A DNA stretch of 64,000 bases from Meconema thalassinum (GCA_946902985.2 OX336393.1:365100779-365164778), one strand, 5' to 3'. Shown: positions 34,764-46,400, counted from the first letter of the stretch. Notes: a model not told the origin generated them from the sequence alone. Made by a program: numbers and translations.

Positions 34764-34978
34764 GAATAATAATAATAATGTTATTGGTTTTACGTCCCTT
34801 TTAACTACACTGGCTTTTAGAGACGCCGGGGTGCCGGAATTTTGCCCCGAAGGGGATCTTTAACGTGCCAGTAAATCTACGGACACGGCTCCCTGACATT
34901 TGCGCACCCTCAAATGCCAGCTGACTGCGCCAGGATACGACCCTGCAACCTTGGACCCAGCAAGCGAGAACGCAGCCA
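34764..34978 (-). mobile_element. SINE7 with 13-bp TSD
   Basis: Antisense: (AAT)n then GTTATTGGTTTTACGTCCCT, 'GACGCCGGGGTGCCGGAATT', TTTAACGTGCCAGTAAATCT, and a reversed head with CCAGGATACGACCC. The TSD GCCGCGGGTCAAA lies at 34751-34763 and 34979-34991. This SINE type is, from memory, common in insect genomes. Confidence 0.93.
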
Positions 34979-34991
34979 GCCGCGGGTCAAA

Positions 34992-35424
34992 AATACCCAT
35001 GCGACAGTCCTTGCGGGTTAAGTAGTGGCAATTGTTCCCGTTGTATTACGATTTTCCACCATTTCCTGATTTCTTTATCAGTCCACATATTATAGCCTTC
35101 ACCACCTATAACTAGATATTAACTATCTTGCTGACACTCCGATACACCGACCATCACTCTCTTGGCAGCAGCTTAGCACTAGTGATGGTCAGGCGAGTCT
35201 TTCCATCGGTTAGGTCTGTAATTAATTAGAGCAGATGGCAGCATAGTCTCTCTCGGCCCGTATGTTAATCACAAGCTCAGAAGCAAACGTATTAATGCCA
35301 CCACGCTTTACGCAGAGTACATTAGATAACGGCATGACATGTGATTCCCAACTTAACCTATGATCAGCGAGAAGCGAATTACAGCGGCAGGAGTAAATCG
35401 GAGATTAAATAAACGCGATCCTGT
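34992..35424. other. Unassigned stretch
   Basis: Nothing recognised. Confidence 0.4.
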
Positions 35425-35800
35425 GGATCATATTATTTCAGATTATTTCTGACCAATACATGTATGTCATTGTTGCCAACATGAGTTAGATCCAATGATT
35501 AACTGCATGTAACGTCCATGCTATCCATTGGACATCAACCACATTTTGTATTCTGTACCTTAAGAGATGGAACTAAGAATATATTCAGTCACCAGGGCTG
35601 CCAACTGTAGTTCTCTATTGGGCTACATTATGCCAGGTATACAGTATTTCGAACTTATTAGAAATTTCGATATTACCAACTTAATTTCGTCATTATTCTA
35701 GATAGATCTATATACAGTAGATTAATCATTGGCATGAATCTTACATTTTAAGAAAAGTAGGCTCTTTAATTCGTCACGGAACTTCTTGTTTATTATACCT
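35425..35800 (+). mobile_element. Repeat family K, copy K4 (5'-truncated)
   Basis: Collinear with the last ~370 bases of K3 (TATTTCAGATTATTTCTGAC...GGGCTGCCAACTGTAG...GTAGGCTCTTTAATTCGTCA, CGGAACTTCTTGTTTATTAT), with one short deletion. The shared 3' end with a missing 5' part resembles reverse-transcribed insertions. Confidence 0.7.
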
Positions 35801-36180
35801 GTTCCAAATGATCCTGTAAGCTTTCTGTGATTTGGAAATTCTTTCTTTATTTGCTTCGCGGTTTAAACCCGAGGAATAATTTCTACCAAATATTTGAATT
35901 ATTATTATTGTGGGAGCCGGATGAGCATCAAGGCGGCCGAGTGTGGGAACCGGAGGAAGAATCTAAAGGTTTTTCCTCCGAGGATCTAGAGGGCGCAGAA
36001 GTAAGCTCAGCGCCATTGTCTTAGAACAAAAAGAAGAGAAGCAATTCAGAGATCCGACGAGCTGCGAAACATATCCTCTTAATTATCAACATTCGTATTT
36101 TAAGTGGCTTCTTTGTACCAATAAATAACTCTGGCTTAACTCCAATGCTCATTAATTTCACGATGTGGAAACCGTTTGAC

Positions 36181-36226
<46 letters not shown>

Positions 36227-37270
36227 GTAACGGTAACTATGACTGAAATTTGAAAAAATTAGCTTAGCCAATGATGATTAAGTAACTCTTCTCTATGATT
36301 GGCAACACTGGTCACATCTTGGCACTGAATAGGGTTCTAGAAGTTTAAGTTTCAACATGGTAGTGCCTCGCTATAAACGCAGACTAAGAGAAACTCAACA
36401 AAGTGTTTCTTTGATTGGAATTCGCTTCATGTGCGGGCCAAGGGTGGTTACGACTCACAGAAAGGACTTCCATTGTGATGGCAGTGTTGGCTGGCAGATA
36501 ACATCTTAGATTCAGTGGGGGAGTGAAGCTAGTAAAAGAGGAGGAATTGGGGTGTATTCCTCGACATTGTATCCCAAGTGTTAACGTATGATCAGTGTGA
36601 AGCGCAGACCGGAAATAGCATGGCACAATGCTGATAACGGAGTGTGAGGAACGAAAGAAGTGGGTATTTAAAAAGAAAGTGGGACACACAGCCTTTATTT
36701 CTCTTGATAGATCTTATTGTGCTTGAGATTGCCTACAGCATCTTCTGGACCCTTCATTCCTGACTCATGGCGATTTTGTTGATTACGAACCATTGATTAG
36801 ATCCGTTACAGACGCTCCAGGGTGAACCTTTCTTATAATAGTCCGAGTTATCTCCCTCAATCCCTGGAATCCTTTCCACGTAGCCTGTTTAATCATTGGT
36901 GTTTGATCATACAAGCAACAGTCAGTGGATTATCTCGAACAAGATAACCAGAGGTGCTTTGGAGACCAGACTGAACCCTGAAATTCTGGTAGAAGGTTAG
37001 TGAGTATAACTCTTTTACCTGGAAACCAAATGATATTGATTGAAAACGTTCAGTCAGAAAACAAGAAAATATAAGATCCTACATGAAACATTTTACTTGT
37101 GAATTCACACAGATAACAATGGTGTAGCGTTTAAGAATGACCCGTTTCGATCGTCAAGTAAACTTCATCAGTTAATCTTGTAGTAGAACTTTTCTGTCGG
37201 TAAACACTAGCGTGCCCAATTAGATTGAGTGGGGAGTAATAATTTCCTAGTGCCTGAAATAAAATACATA
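35801..37270. other. Unassigned stretch with a (TTA)n run
   Basis: (TTA)n at 36181-36224. A 101-codon minus frame (36689-36384) is unrecognised. No family seen. Confidence 0.4.
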
Positions 37271-37272
37271 TA

Positions 37273-38737
37273 CACACATCAAAAAAAGTTTTGCATCACC
37301 TCGGTTCCCAGATCTCCGGCATATAGACGTTGACTGTGTATATTGTATCAAAGATACAGTCCCTTTGACTGTTCATAGATGTCACTAAAACTGCTCAAAG
37401 ATGTAAACAACCATGCATGAGCAGGGCCTATTAGACGGAGGGGGTACGACAGCCGATCAGTTCCAGTCATTCCACCAGGACGAAGGTACGCTGCTCATGT
37501 TGTCTGTAGTTCTACCATGCCTAGAAGGTCAATACCGCAGTTCGATCGCGTCCGCATTGTTACTTTGTGTCAAGAAGGGCTCTCAACAAGGGAAGTTTCC
37601 AGGCGTCTCAGAGTGAACCAAAGCGATGTTGTTCGGACATGGAGGAGGTACAGAGATACAGGAACTGTCGATGACAGGCCTCGCTCAGGCCGCCCAAGGG
37701 CTACTACTGTAGTGGATGACCGCTACTTACGGATTGCCGCTCGGAGGAACCCTGACAGCCATGCCACCATGTTGAATAATGCGTTTCGTTCAGCCACAGG
37801 ACGTCGTGTTTCAACTCAAACTGTGCGCAATAGGCTGCATGATGCGCAACTTCACTCCCGACGTCCATGGCGAGGTCCAGCTTTGCAACCCCGACACCAT
37901 GCAGCGCGGTACAGATGGGCCCAACAACATGCTGAATGGACCCCACAGAATTGGCATCACGTTCTCTTCACCGATGAGTGTCGCATATGCCTTCAACCAG
38001 ACAATCGTCGGAGACGTGTTTGGAGGCACCCTGGTCAGGCTGAACATCTTAGACACACTGTCCAGCGAGTGCAGCAAGGTGGTGGTTCCCTGATGTTTTG
38101 GGGTGGCATTATGTGGGGCCGACGTACGCCACTGGTGGTCATGGAAGGCTCCGAAACGGCTTTACGATACCTGAATGACATCCTCCGACCCATAGTGCAC
38201 CCATATCGGCAGAATATTGGAGAGGCATTTGTCTTCATGGACGACAATTCTCGACCTCATCGTGCACATCTTGTGAATGCGTTCCTTCAAGATAACGACA
38301 TCGCTCGACTACAGTGGCCAGCATGTTCGCCAGACATGAACCCTATCGAACATGCCTGGGATATGTTGAAAAGGGCTGTTTATGGACGTCTTGACCCACT
38401 AACCACTCTGAGAGATTTACGCCGAATTGTCGTTGAGGAGTGGGACAATTTGGACCAACAGTGTCTTGTTGAACTTGTGGATAGTATGCCACGACGAATA
38501 CAGGCATGCATCAATGCAAGAGGACGTGCTACTGGGTATTAGAGGTAGTGGTGTGTACTGCAATCTGGACCACAAATGCTGAAAGTCTAGCTGTATGATG
38601 GTACAACATGCAATGTGTGGGTCTCATGAGCAATAAAACGAGCTGAAATGTTGTTTGTGTTGATCTCTATTCCCTTTGTATTTAAAGGTTCCGGAACTCT
38701 TGGAACCGAGGTGATGCAAAACTTTTTTTGATGTGTG
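37273..38737 (+). mobile_element. Complete Tc1-family transposon
   Basis: The first 36 bases (from CACACATCAAAAAAAGTTTT) are repeated perfectly in inverse at the right end (38737-38702), and the match continues loosely to about 47. TA flanks both sides (37271-37272, 38738-38739; each side reads TATA). The single transposase gene fills the middle, and a polyadenylation signal AATAAA lies at 38632. Length 1,465 bp. Everything needed in cis for a mobile copy is visible. Confidence 0.96.
37517..38542 (+). CDS. Tc1-family DD34E transposase, intact
   Basis: 341 codons from ATG to TAG, the usual Tc1 length (about 340). The N-terminal paired-like DNA-binding region has a first helix-turn-helix (about 7-45), a GRPR AT-hook (58-61), and a second helix-turn-helix (about 65-115). 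The catalytic domain has D153 (LFTDE), D243 (FMDDN) and E278 (NPIEH) with exactly 34 residues between D243 and E278. SLMFWGGIMW (191-200) and WPACSPDMNPIEHAWD (267-282) are family hallmarks. The enzyme would cut at the inverted repeats and insert at TA. I chose the ATG at 37517 because the next residues (PRRSIPQFDRVRIVTL) match the normal start. No stop or frameshift is present, so it may be recent or active. It is a different lineage from the Tc1 remnant at 4505. Confidence 0.98.
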   Translation: MPRRSIPQFDRVRIVTLCQEGLSTREVSRRLRVNQSDVVRTWRRYRDTGTVDDRPRSGRPRATTVVDDRYLRIAARRNPDSHATMLNNAFRSATGRRVSTQTVRNRLHDAQLHSRRPWRGPALQPRHHAARYRWAQQHAEWTPQNWHHVLFTDECRICLQPDNRRRRVWRHPGQAEHLRHTVQRVQQGGGSLMFWGGIMWGRRTPLVVMEGSETALRYLNDILRPIVHPYRQNIGEAFVFMDDNSRPHRAHLVNAFLQDNDIARLQWPACSPDMNPIEHAWDMLKRAVYGRLDPLTTLRDLRRIVVEEWDNLDQQCLVELVDSMPRRIQACINARGRATGY

Positions 38738-38740
38738 TAT

Positions 38741-40442
38741 ATTGAATCGGCTGGAGCTGAAAAGTATTCAGTCAGTTTTCGCTACTTTTAATTGACAGAA
38801 CGTAATTGACAGAACAGAACTTAACAAGCACACTATATTAGTAATCTATGTTGTGAAACAACTATTCAGGTTATATTTGTGTTAACAGAATATCAATTTT
38901 AATTTAATAAACAGTTTTTTCAAATCAATTTTGGAAACTTCGTTGTCACTTTAGTGCCGCATCAAACCATCCAGATTGAATATTTCACATGATATTTTAT
39001 TTTATAGTGGATTTGGAAAATAAACAACACCTAAACCCTGTACAAATTTAATTTACAATAGCACTGTAACACGCGGGAATCTTGCAGTGCGACCAACATT
39101 AAGTACGGAATACGGCGCTGAAAGGCAGCAAGTCATTGACTTAATGCTTTTCTCCTCTGATCGCACTACATGTAAGAGTGGTTTCTGGCTTAAAGAGAAG
39201 GCTGACTTAATTCTTTCTTGTGCCATTCGAAGTCTTTTGGGTCAATCAGAATACTAATAATGTTTAAAAAAAAAGGCCAGTTCTGACTTAACTTAATGTT
39301 TTTCAGCTTCGGCCAATTCAATTATTTATACACTTGATAAAACGCTTCTCATACAAATGGCGGTAAAGTTCCGTTCGTCAAGCAAACATGATCAAATTCT
39401 GCTCACTTGGGCGCGCAATATACATTTAGCAATAAGCCTATACATTTAGTATGTACAACAATGAACTCCCACTCCAAGTGTTAAAGCCACTGCCAGCTGG
39501 GTCGCATCTCTCCTGGCTGATTTAAACTACCTGCCGATTCAACATTCACAGACGTACAAGATATATATTAATTCACCGCTAGGTTGCAGCACCAACCCAC
39601 GGAGATCGCCGCGGCTTATTAAAGGGGAAGATACCTGAAACGAAGGATTGTTAAGTTTGGAGGCTTAATATCGAGATTGGCGGACGTGAAAACATTACAC
39701 TAACCATTAAGTTAGTTATTTTGTTATACACTCATCTAAAATATTTAGATACATACTTAGGAGCAAATTGTCTAAAAATATTTAGATGCATACTTACGGT
39801 CAAATTGTCAGTATGAAGGAAAGCAAAAATACATGGTGGTGGAAGTGATTGTTTTTGAGGGGCGAAATGTCTAGCTCATTTTTCCGTAATTATACAGATT
39901 ATAATAAAAATACAACTACTTCCAACTTCCTTAAATCTAACTTACATACTTGATGAGATGAAAAAGAAAAGAATAAGGGCAATAAAAGACAGGGAAAAGA
40001 AAAACAGTCAGGAGGGATGCGATCCAGCTGGTAGTGGTTAAAGTGTACGAGTAATGTCCCTGCTTAGTAGGAATGGTCCTTATGCATGGCTACCGTAGGT
40101 GGAAACATTTCACACCAGTTTAATTATTTTATGTTCGACCCTAACTATTATGTGTCAGAAAACTGTATCATAATGAGGTTCATTATAACACTATTTTTCA
40201 TTATGAAACAGTTTCTCCCTCCAATCAGAGCTCAAGAAACAGTTGTGTGACCAATTAGATAAGGATACCTTCGCGCATGCGCTCAAAATCCAACATATCT
40301 ATATAAATCACCGAAATTGCACCCTCCATATGTTCGCGTAAATAAACTGGTGAATATGAGACAAGAAATGGCACTGAACCTTAATATCACCAAACTCAAT
40401 TTCTACACAGCGCGTGGTTTTGAAACGACTTCGGTGACAGTT
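38741..40442. other. Unassigned stretch
   Basis: A 38-bp tandem pair (AAATATTTAGAT(A/G)CATACTTA) at 39738 and 39776. Otherwise nothing. Confidence 0.4.
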
Positions 40443-41146
40443 AGGTAGATTTCATTAGAAAGCTAACTATTGCAATGGGTCCCATGTTTCGACTTCCGGA
40501 AAATTTCGACATATCTTCGCGTTTCACATCCCCTACACCCCAAAACCACCGTCAGTTCAAAAGTTTATATATAATTTATGTATATATATATGTATATCAG
40601 TTTCTTGTGGACACGATAACTGCCGTAATTTTGCACCAATCATATGTATCCCTATAAAATCTCGGTCGAGTTCGTTAATGGGCAAAATCAGTCGAAGGGG
40701 GTGAAATTGGGGGTCTTTTTTCGAAAAATTGAAATTTCGCTATAACTCTCTTAATACGTGAAATATCAAATCCATTCAAAGTTCATAATATGTGTCGGAT
40801 AAATGCCAACAATTTATGTCAAATAAGTTTTTTGATAGCACCAACCATTGACCAAAGGGGTGGAAAAAAGTGGGTTTTTCGGGAAACATTAATCATATCT
40901 CTCTTAATAGGCACAATATCAAAACCGTACAAAATGGACAATATTCCCCTAATAATTACCTAAAACTTTTGTCTGAAAGAATTTTTGATATGACCCACCA
41001 TTACGCCAAGGGATGCGAAAAATGATTTCGGAATTATAAGAAAATGCCAAGAGCTATCAGAGGTTGCCATGGCAACACTACTAAATTGATGAGGGATGAG
41101 CCGTTGCCATGACAACGCACTTGCACGAGATCAGATTCAGTATTTC
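40443..41146 (+). mobile_element. RepA, unit 1
   Basis: Non-coding repeat with CGACTTCCGGAAAATTTCGA, a TATATATATG tract, CTCGGTCGAGTTCGTTAATG, and two similar blocks ending CATATCTCTCTTAATA. Same family as 14805-15515. Confidence 0.75.
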
Positions 41147-41158
41147 CATCTGACTAAG

Positions 41159-41469
41159 CCGGCCCCGTGGTGTTGGGGTAGCGCGCCTGCCTCTCACCCG
41201 GAGGCCCCGGGTTCGATCCCCGGCTCCGTCAGGGATTTTAAAACTGACGTGAGGGTTGGAACGGGGTGCACTCAGCCTCGTGAGGACAATTGAGTAGCTG
41301 TCTGACAGTGAGACAGCACCCCGATCACGAATACCAATATTAACGGCCGAGGGGACCCGACGCGCTGATCACGCGTCACCCCAATATCTGCAGGCCAAAT
41401 GGCTGGGCAGCGGTCGCTTGGTCGGCCTTAGCCCGTCATGGGCTGGATGGTGCCAGGGGTTGACTTTGA
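41159..41469 (+). mobile_element. SINE3, full length, 12-bp perfect TSD
   Basis: Head GGCCCCGTGGTGTTGGGGTA, B-box GGGTTCGATCCCCGG, body 'AACGGGGTGCACTCAGCCTC', GAGACAGCACCCCGATCACG, end 'GGTGCCAGGGGTTGACTTTGA'. CATCTGACTAAG is duplicated at 41147-41158 and 41470-41481, while unit 2 of the duplication has it once, uninterrupted, at 42620-42631. Confidence 0.96.
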
Positions 41470-41481
41470 CATCTGACTAAG

Positions 41482-41877
41482 TGGGAAGCGGCTTCGGTGA
41501 CGTAACTGGTAACATGCAGAATGTCTATGCCCAAGGTCGCGGTTTCAAAGCCGGCCGAAGTCGTCGGATTTTCTAAGAGAGCTAAAATCCCTCAGTATGC
41601 TTTTCTTTGGAGGGGAAGTTCCAACGTTCGTTGCGAGTTGCTGGTTGGGGTGGCATCTAGTAGCCAAGTTCACAGCTAAGTGTCGTTGACGGTAGTACCT
41701 GGTAGCAACATTAGGAACTACTGCTTGAAATTGACCGTCTGCAGTCCTTACCTGAATAAAGACTACTACAGCCATTACAATTCACACCGTTTATCAGACA
41801 GATTCTACAATCACCCAAAGTACACGGGGTTAGATGACCGCGTTGTCGCAGCCCCTAAACTGAGGAACCAACCAGAG
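41482..41877 (+). mobile_element. SINE1 with internal deletion (unit 1)
   Basis: Head GGCTTCGGTGACGTAACTGG; about 140 bases after GGAGGGGAAGT are missing, as also in unit 2, so the deletion predates the duplication. Ends with the hairpin module and AACCAACCA. Confidence 0.85.
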
Positions 41878-42617
41878 GTAGATTTCATTAGAAAGCTAAC
41901 TATTGCAATGGGTACCATGTTTCGACTTCCGGAAAATTTCGACATATCTTCGCGTTTCACATCCCCCAGACCCCAAAACCACCGTCAGTTCAAAAGTTTA
42001 TATATAATTTATGTATGTATATGTGTATATATATATATGCATATCAGTTTCTTGTGGACACGATAACTGCCGTAATTTTGCAGCAATCACTTTGAATATT
42101 TTACCGAATATGTATACCTATAAAATCTCGGTCGAGTTCGTTACTGGGCTAAATCGGTCGAAGGGGGTGAAAATGGGGGGCTTTTTTTCGAAAAAGTGAA
42201 ATATTGCTATAACTCTCTTAATATGTGAAATATCGAATCCGTTCAACGTTCATACTATGTGTCGGATAAAGCCCAAACATTTATGTTAGAAGAGTTCTTT
42301 TTATAGCACCAACCATTGACCAAAGGGGCGGGAAAAAATTGGTTTTTCGGGAAACATTAATCATATCTCTCTTAATAGGCACTATATCAAAACCGTACAA
42401 AATGGATAATATTCCCCTAATAATTACCTAAAATTTTGTCTGAAAGAATTTTTGATATGACCCACCATTATGCCAAGGGATGAGAAAAATGATTTCGGAA
42501 TTATAAGAAAATGCCAAGAGCTATCAGTGGTTGCCATGGCAATACTACTAAATTGATGAGGGATGAGCCATCAGACGTTGCCAAGATAACGCACTTGCAC
42601 GAGATCATATTCAGAAT
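41878..42617 (+). mobile_element. RepA, unit 2
   Basis: Follows unit 1 with scattered substitutions and a small insertion near 42090-42110 (TTTGAATATTTTACCGAATA). Confidence 0.75.
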
Positions 42618-42631
42618 TCCATCTGACTAAG

Positions 42632-42992
42632 TGTGAAGCGGCTTCGGTGACGTAACTGGTAGCAAGCATGCTGAATGTCTATGCCCAAGGTCGCGAGTTC
42701 AAAGCCGGCCGAAGTCGTCGGATTTTCTAAGAGCGCTAAAAATCCCTCAGTATGCTTTCCTTTGGAGGGGAAGTACCAACGTTCGTTGCGAGTTGCTGGC
42801 TGCGGTGGCATCTAGTAGCCAAGTTCACAGGTAGGTGTCGTTGACGGTAGTACCTGGTAGCAACATTAGGAACTACTGCTTGAAATTGACCGTCTGCAGT
42901 CCTTACCTGAATTACAGACTAATACAGCCATCCCTAAGTACACGGGGTTACATGACCACGTTGTCGCAGCCCCTAAACTGAGGAACCAACCA
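42632..42992 (+). mobile_element. SINE1 with internal deletion (unit 2)
   Basis: Same internal deletion as unit 1 plus an extra small deletion before the CCCTAAGTACACGGGG hairpin. Confidence 0.85.
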
Positions 42993-43998
42993 AAATCTCT
43001 GCGGGAGATATAATTTTGCGTGAAGAAGTAACAGACCGTTACATAGTTACACATCAGTGTCGAAACCTTGCATAAGGACAGTGTGACCACAAGTATGAAA
43101 ATGGACCACAAATGACAAGAAGGTTACCGTTCCCATAAGACAATAAAATGTTTAAAATAAGCATAAAATGACGAAAAACAAAGTTAATTAAGCTCCAATT
43201 ATAAAATACCTTCTCGCAATAAATTAGGTCTGATCCTTCTACGAAAACCTGCATATTCTGCCTATTTTCGCCTATCCCCAAGTTTGTCCGGTGAAATCTA
43301 CCTCCGCCTTCCGGCGTGCCGAGAGGACTTTTTTTTACTGAATACTGGAGCACAATCTGAACATATGGCATTGAAGCACACAGAGCGCTTGCGTCGGTTG
43401 TCCAGAGAGCTTGGAAAACAGAGATATACTACCCACCGCAGCACCCGATCACAACATTCAAGTGACAGAACAGATATTTATGAATATTTATGTTAAAACA
43501 TATAATAAAGTTATAATTATCGTCGAACATAAACAGTCGTATGCAACTCGCCTATAATGGTAATTAAGACACTCGTATGGAAATTATAAAACTCGCATAC
43601 GCTCGTTTTATAAAAAATACTCGTGTCTTAATTATAGCCATTATAGGCTCGTTGCATAATGTACTATTATTATATTCTACCTACCTCGTACTTCAAGTTT
43701 TCAATGTAGTTGTATGCACACGATCTACGGGGACGATTTAAATGATAAACATTGGTAAGTGAAATTGTTCTCTTCCACCATTTGAATTTGTAAGTTCCAT
43801 ACTTCTTGTTTAAAACCATGAATGAATACTATCGTGATAAGTATTTGAATTTAAATAGAAGTTGCTTTATTCATAGCATTGTCTCAAATAAATAGAATTG
43901 GTGCTCTGCAGCGTACTAATCAATATTTAAACAAAATTAAATGCATAATCAAATTCAACGTTTACCAGTAGGTCGTGTAACCAATACTTAAGTATAAG
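42993..43998. other. Unassigned stretch; contains a segment shared with 13830-13870
   Basis: 43289-43327 (minus) encodes PLGTPEGGGRFH like 13830-13870 (+). An inverted phrase CTCGTA...TACGAG occurs around 43550-43620. No family named. Confidence 0.35.
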
Positions 43999-44297
43999 CT
44001 TCGGTGGCGTAGTTGGTAGTATGCTGAACTGCTATGCCCAAGATCGCGGGTTCAAACCTGGCCGTTATCGTCGGATTTTTAAGTGTGTTAAAATCCTTCA
44101 CTTTGCCTTCCTTTGGAGGGGAAGTAGAGCTGGCGGGCCCATGTCATAGATTTATGGCATGTACAAGAACCTTAGTGTGTAGCTAAATTTGTAGGTTGTT
44201 TGGTTAGAAACGCTCTATCGAGTTCTAACGTTTGCCGCTAGGTGTCAGGCGGCATGTCTGGTAGCCAAAGTTGGAATTACTTGAAATTGAACTTGAT
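43999..44297 (+). mobile_element. SINE1, 3'-less copy
   Basis: Good head (GCTTCGGTGGCGTAGTTGGT, GGGTTCAAACCTGG) and body to TTGGAATTACTTGAAATTGA, then unrelated sequence; the hairpin module is missing. Confidence 0.82.
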
Positions 44298-44971
44298 GGG
44301 GAGCCAACGGGCATTGAATTAAAATACCCCGCTATGACCATTGACTGCAATTCAAATATAATTAAGTAGCCTATAAGATGCCACGTTCTGTATTTACTGT
44401 AGACTAACAAGGGCATCTCTCAAAGACGCATTTTAAAGAAAATATAGTGATGTTCTGATATATTTATTTATTTATTTTGGGCCTACTCACATACAGTAAT
44501 AATCTATTTGCTTTTGTTGCAACTAGGATCTTTACTAGAAGGAGAGAAGCAATCTGATTGGCTCTTGCACTCAATTTTTCATTCAAACTGCCGGGAAAAG
44601 TGGCACCTATTCAATTTCGTGAGTTGTGTGGAGGCTACCGTGAAAGGCAGAGCTTAGCATAGAAGGTACAAATCACACGGTAATAGACGCGCCTATACCA
44701 GCGTGTGTACCCGTACTGGCAGAAGCGTCCATACCAACGAGTGTTGTGTGACACGGGCCACAGCCAGAGCCTCATCAAACGTGATTACTTTTAATTTAGC
44801 TTATATAACTAGCACCCTCCCACCATTTCCCCCGCATTTTTGATTTAATAATCATTCTCTCTGTTTGCATGTGTGACCTCTAGCTTACTGAATTCATCCA
44901 GCTTTTACTCTCAGCATAGGCCTAATCTGTCCGAATATTGAACAATGAAGGGACAGTTTCGTCTGGGCACT
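44298..44971. other. Unassigned stretch
   Basis: A short TTTATTTATTTAT run at 44461; nothing else recognised. Confidence 0.4.
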
Positions 44972-44982
44972 AATTACAGAGG

Positions 44983-45199
44983 AGCTGGCTGCGTAGCTCA
45001 GCAGTAACGTTCTCGCTTGCTGGGCCCAAGGTTGCAGGTTCGTATCCTGGCGCAGTCAGCTGGCATTTGTGGGTGTGCAAATGCGAGGGAGCCGTGTCAG
45101 TAGATTTACTGGCAAGATAAAGATCCCCTTCGGGGCAAAATTCTGGCACCCCGGCGTCTCTAAAAGCCACAGTAGTTAAAAGGGACGTAAAGCCAATAA

Positions 45200-45260
<61 letters not shown>
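44983..45260 (+). mobile_element. SINE7, full length with TSD
   Basis: Head GGCTGCGTAGCTCAGCAGTA (A-box TAGCTCAG) and B-box GGTTCGTATCC, body 'GTAGATTTACTGGCAAGATA', 'CCCCGGCGTCTCTAAAAGCC', end GGGACGTAAAGCCAATAAC followed by about 20 ATT units. ATTACAGAGG is duplicated at 44973-44982 and 45261-45270. Confidence 0.93.
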
Positions 45261-45265
<5 letters not shown>

Positions 45266-45678
45266 AGAGGTGAGCAAATTATTAGAATCAAATAAAAATA
45301 AAAAACAGTCACAATTTTTTATTCAAATTAATTTTATTGATCTTTTGTTTCCCTACTTAATGTTTTCTCTCCCGTGGACTTACACATTTTTCCATAAAGA
45401 ATTGGAAACTTTCAGAATAGAGAATTCCGAACGATACCTGACCTGGGTCGCTTTTCTATTTTTTCATTGGTTTTGGAATGTACCCTCTAAGTCAGGTGAC
45501 TCCAATCCATTGTTCATGAATCTTTGAATAGTTTAAAAGCGGATCATCCCTCTGCTCTAAATTCACATGAAAAGTAGAGTGAAGTAATCAAAAGAAAACG
45601 TGTGGCATTCTGCATTAGCAATGCTCCTCTGTTGGTGGAAATTCTAAAAAAGCATTTTACTTCGAGTTTCTTAAATGA

Positions 45679-45768
45679 AAATATAATATAATATAATATA
45701 ATATAATATGATATGATATGATATGATATGATATGATATGATATGATATGATATGATATGATATAATG
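45679..45768. repeat. (ATAAT)n to (ATGAT)n pentanucleotide array
   Basis: About six AATAT units turn into about eleven GATAT units. The frame read across it is incidental. Confidence 0.95.
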
Positions 45769-46235
45769 CCTTGCTGACATATTTAGTGCATTAAGCCGTG
45801 AAAAGTAAAAATGCTATTTTGGAATACTGCCAACGAGGGTAATAATTTGCACACCTCTGTCTGTATCTTCTTGCACAATGCATTAGATCGCTACTGAGAA
45901 CTTTCAGCATTGATTTTCCTACTTCAGAGTTCTATATATTCCTCTATATAGGTACTTTCCACGAATGTTGCAGCTGTGACTTCAATGCATTACCCTTCCA
46001 ATTTACGCACTTTCCACCAAGGATCTAGTTCCTTTCTAAAATTTTGAATTGGCAGCACTGACCAAGTATTGCGAGTGATGAGCTCTCGCATAAATAAACA
46101 GGTTCGTTGAAATTCTTTGGGGAAGTTAATGCGGGTGGTGATAACACATAGACGCTTTGTCTGCGTAGGACAGTTGTATGTATGCATTCATGTACACTGT
46201 ACATTATGTAGCCTACCTGGTATTTAGACAACATT

Positions 46236-46400
46236 CAGCAGCGCAGCCAAGTGGTTCAGGGACATTCTACTACTGCTCTGAGTAGCTGGCGCTCCCTAAA
46301 CCGAGGTTCGAATCTCAACACTGCCAGATTCTCTGACTGTGGTTTCTTCCCTACTTTTCCCTCAGTTACTCTGGGAAATTGCCAGAAATATATACCTTTG
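46236..46400 (+). mobile_element. Possible SINE9 head
   Basis: tRNA-like: GCAGCCAAGTGGTTCAGGG and GAGGTTCGAATCTC about 55 bases later, then SINE-like 'CTGTGGTTTCTTCCC'. Single copy. Confidence 0.4.

Larger units (their letters stand above)
40443..42992. repeat. Tandem duplication: RepA + SINE1, two units
   Basis: Unit 1 is 40443-41877 and unit 2 is 41878-42992. Both begin TAGATTTCATTAGAAAGC, run through RepA, then (T)CTGACTAAGTG.GAAGCGGC, and end with a SINE1 closing AACCAACCA. Unit 1 is about 320 bases longer because it holds a SINE3 insertion. Confidence 0.92.

Noticed and set aside
37413..37616. Additional frames overlapping the Tc1 transposase (also 37704-37946, 37779-38093, 37811-38077, 38035-38247)
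   Set aside because: Shadows of the transposase in other frames.
16203..45768. Microsatellites (CAT)n, (TTA)n and (ATGAT)n as a CRISPR-like array
   Set aside because: Simple tandem repeats without spacers.
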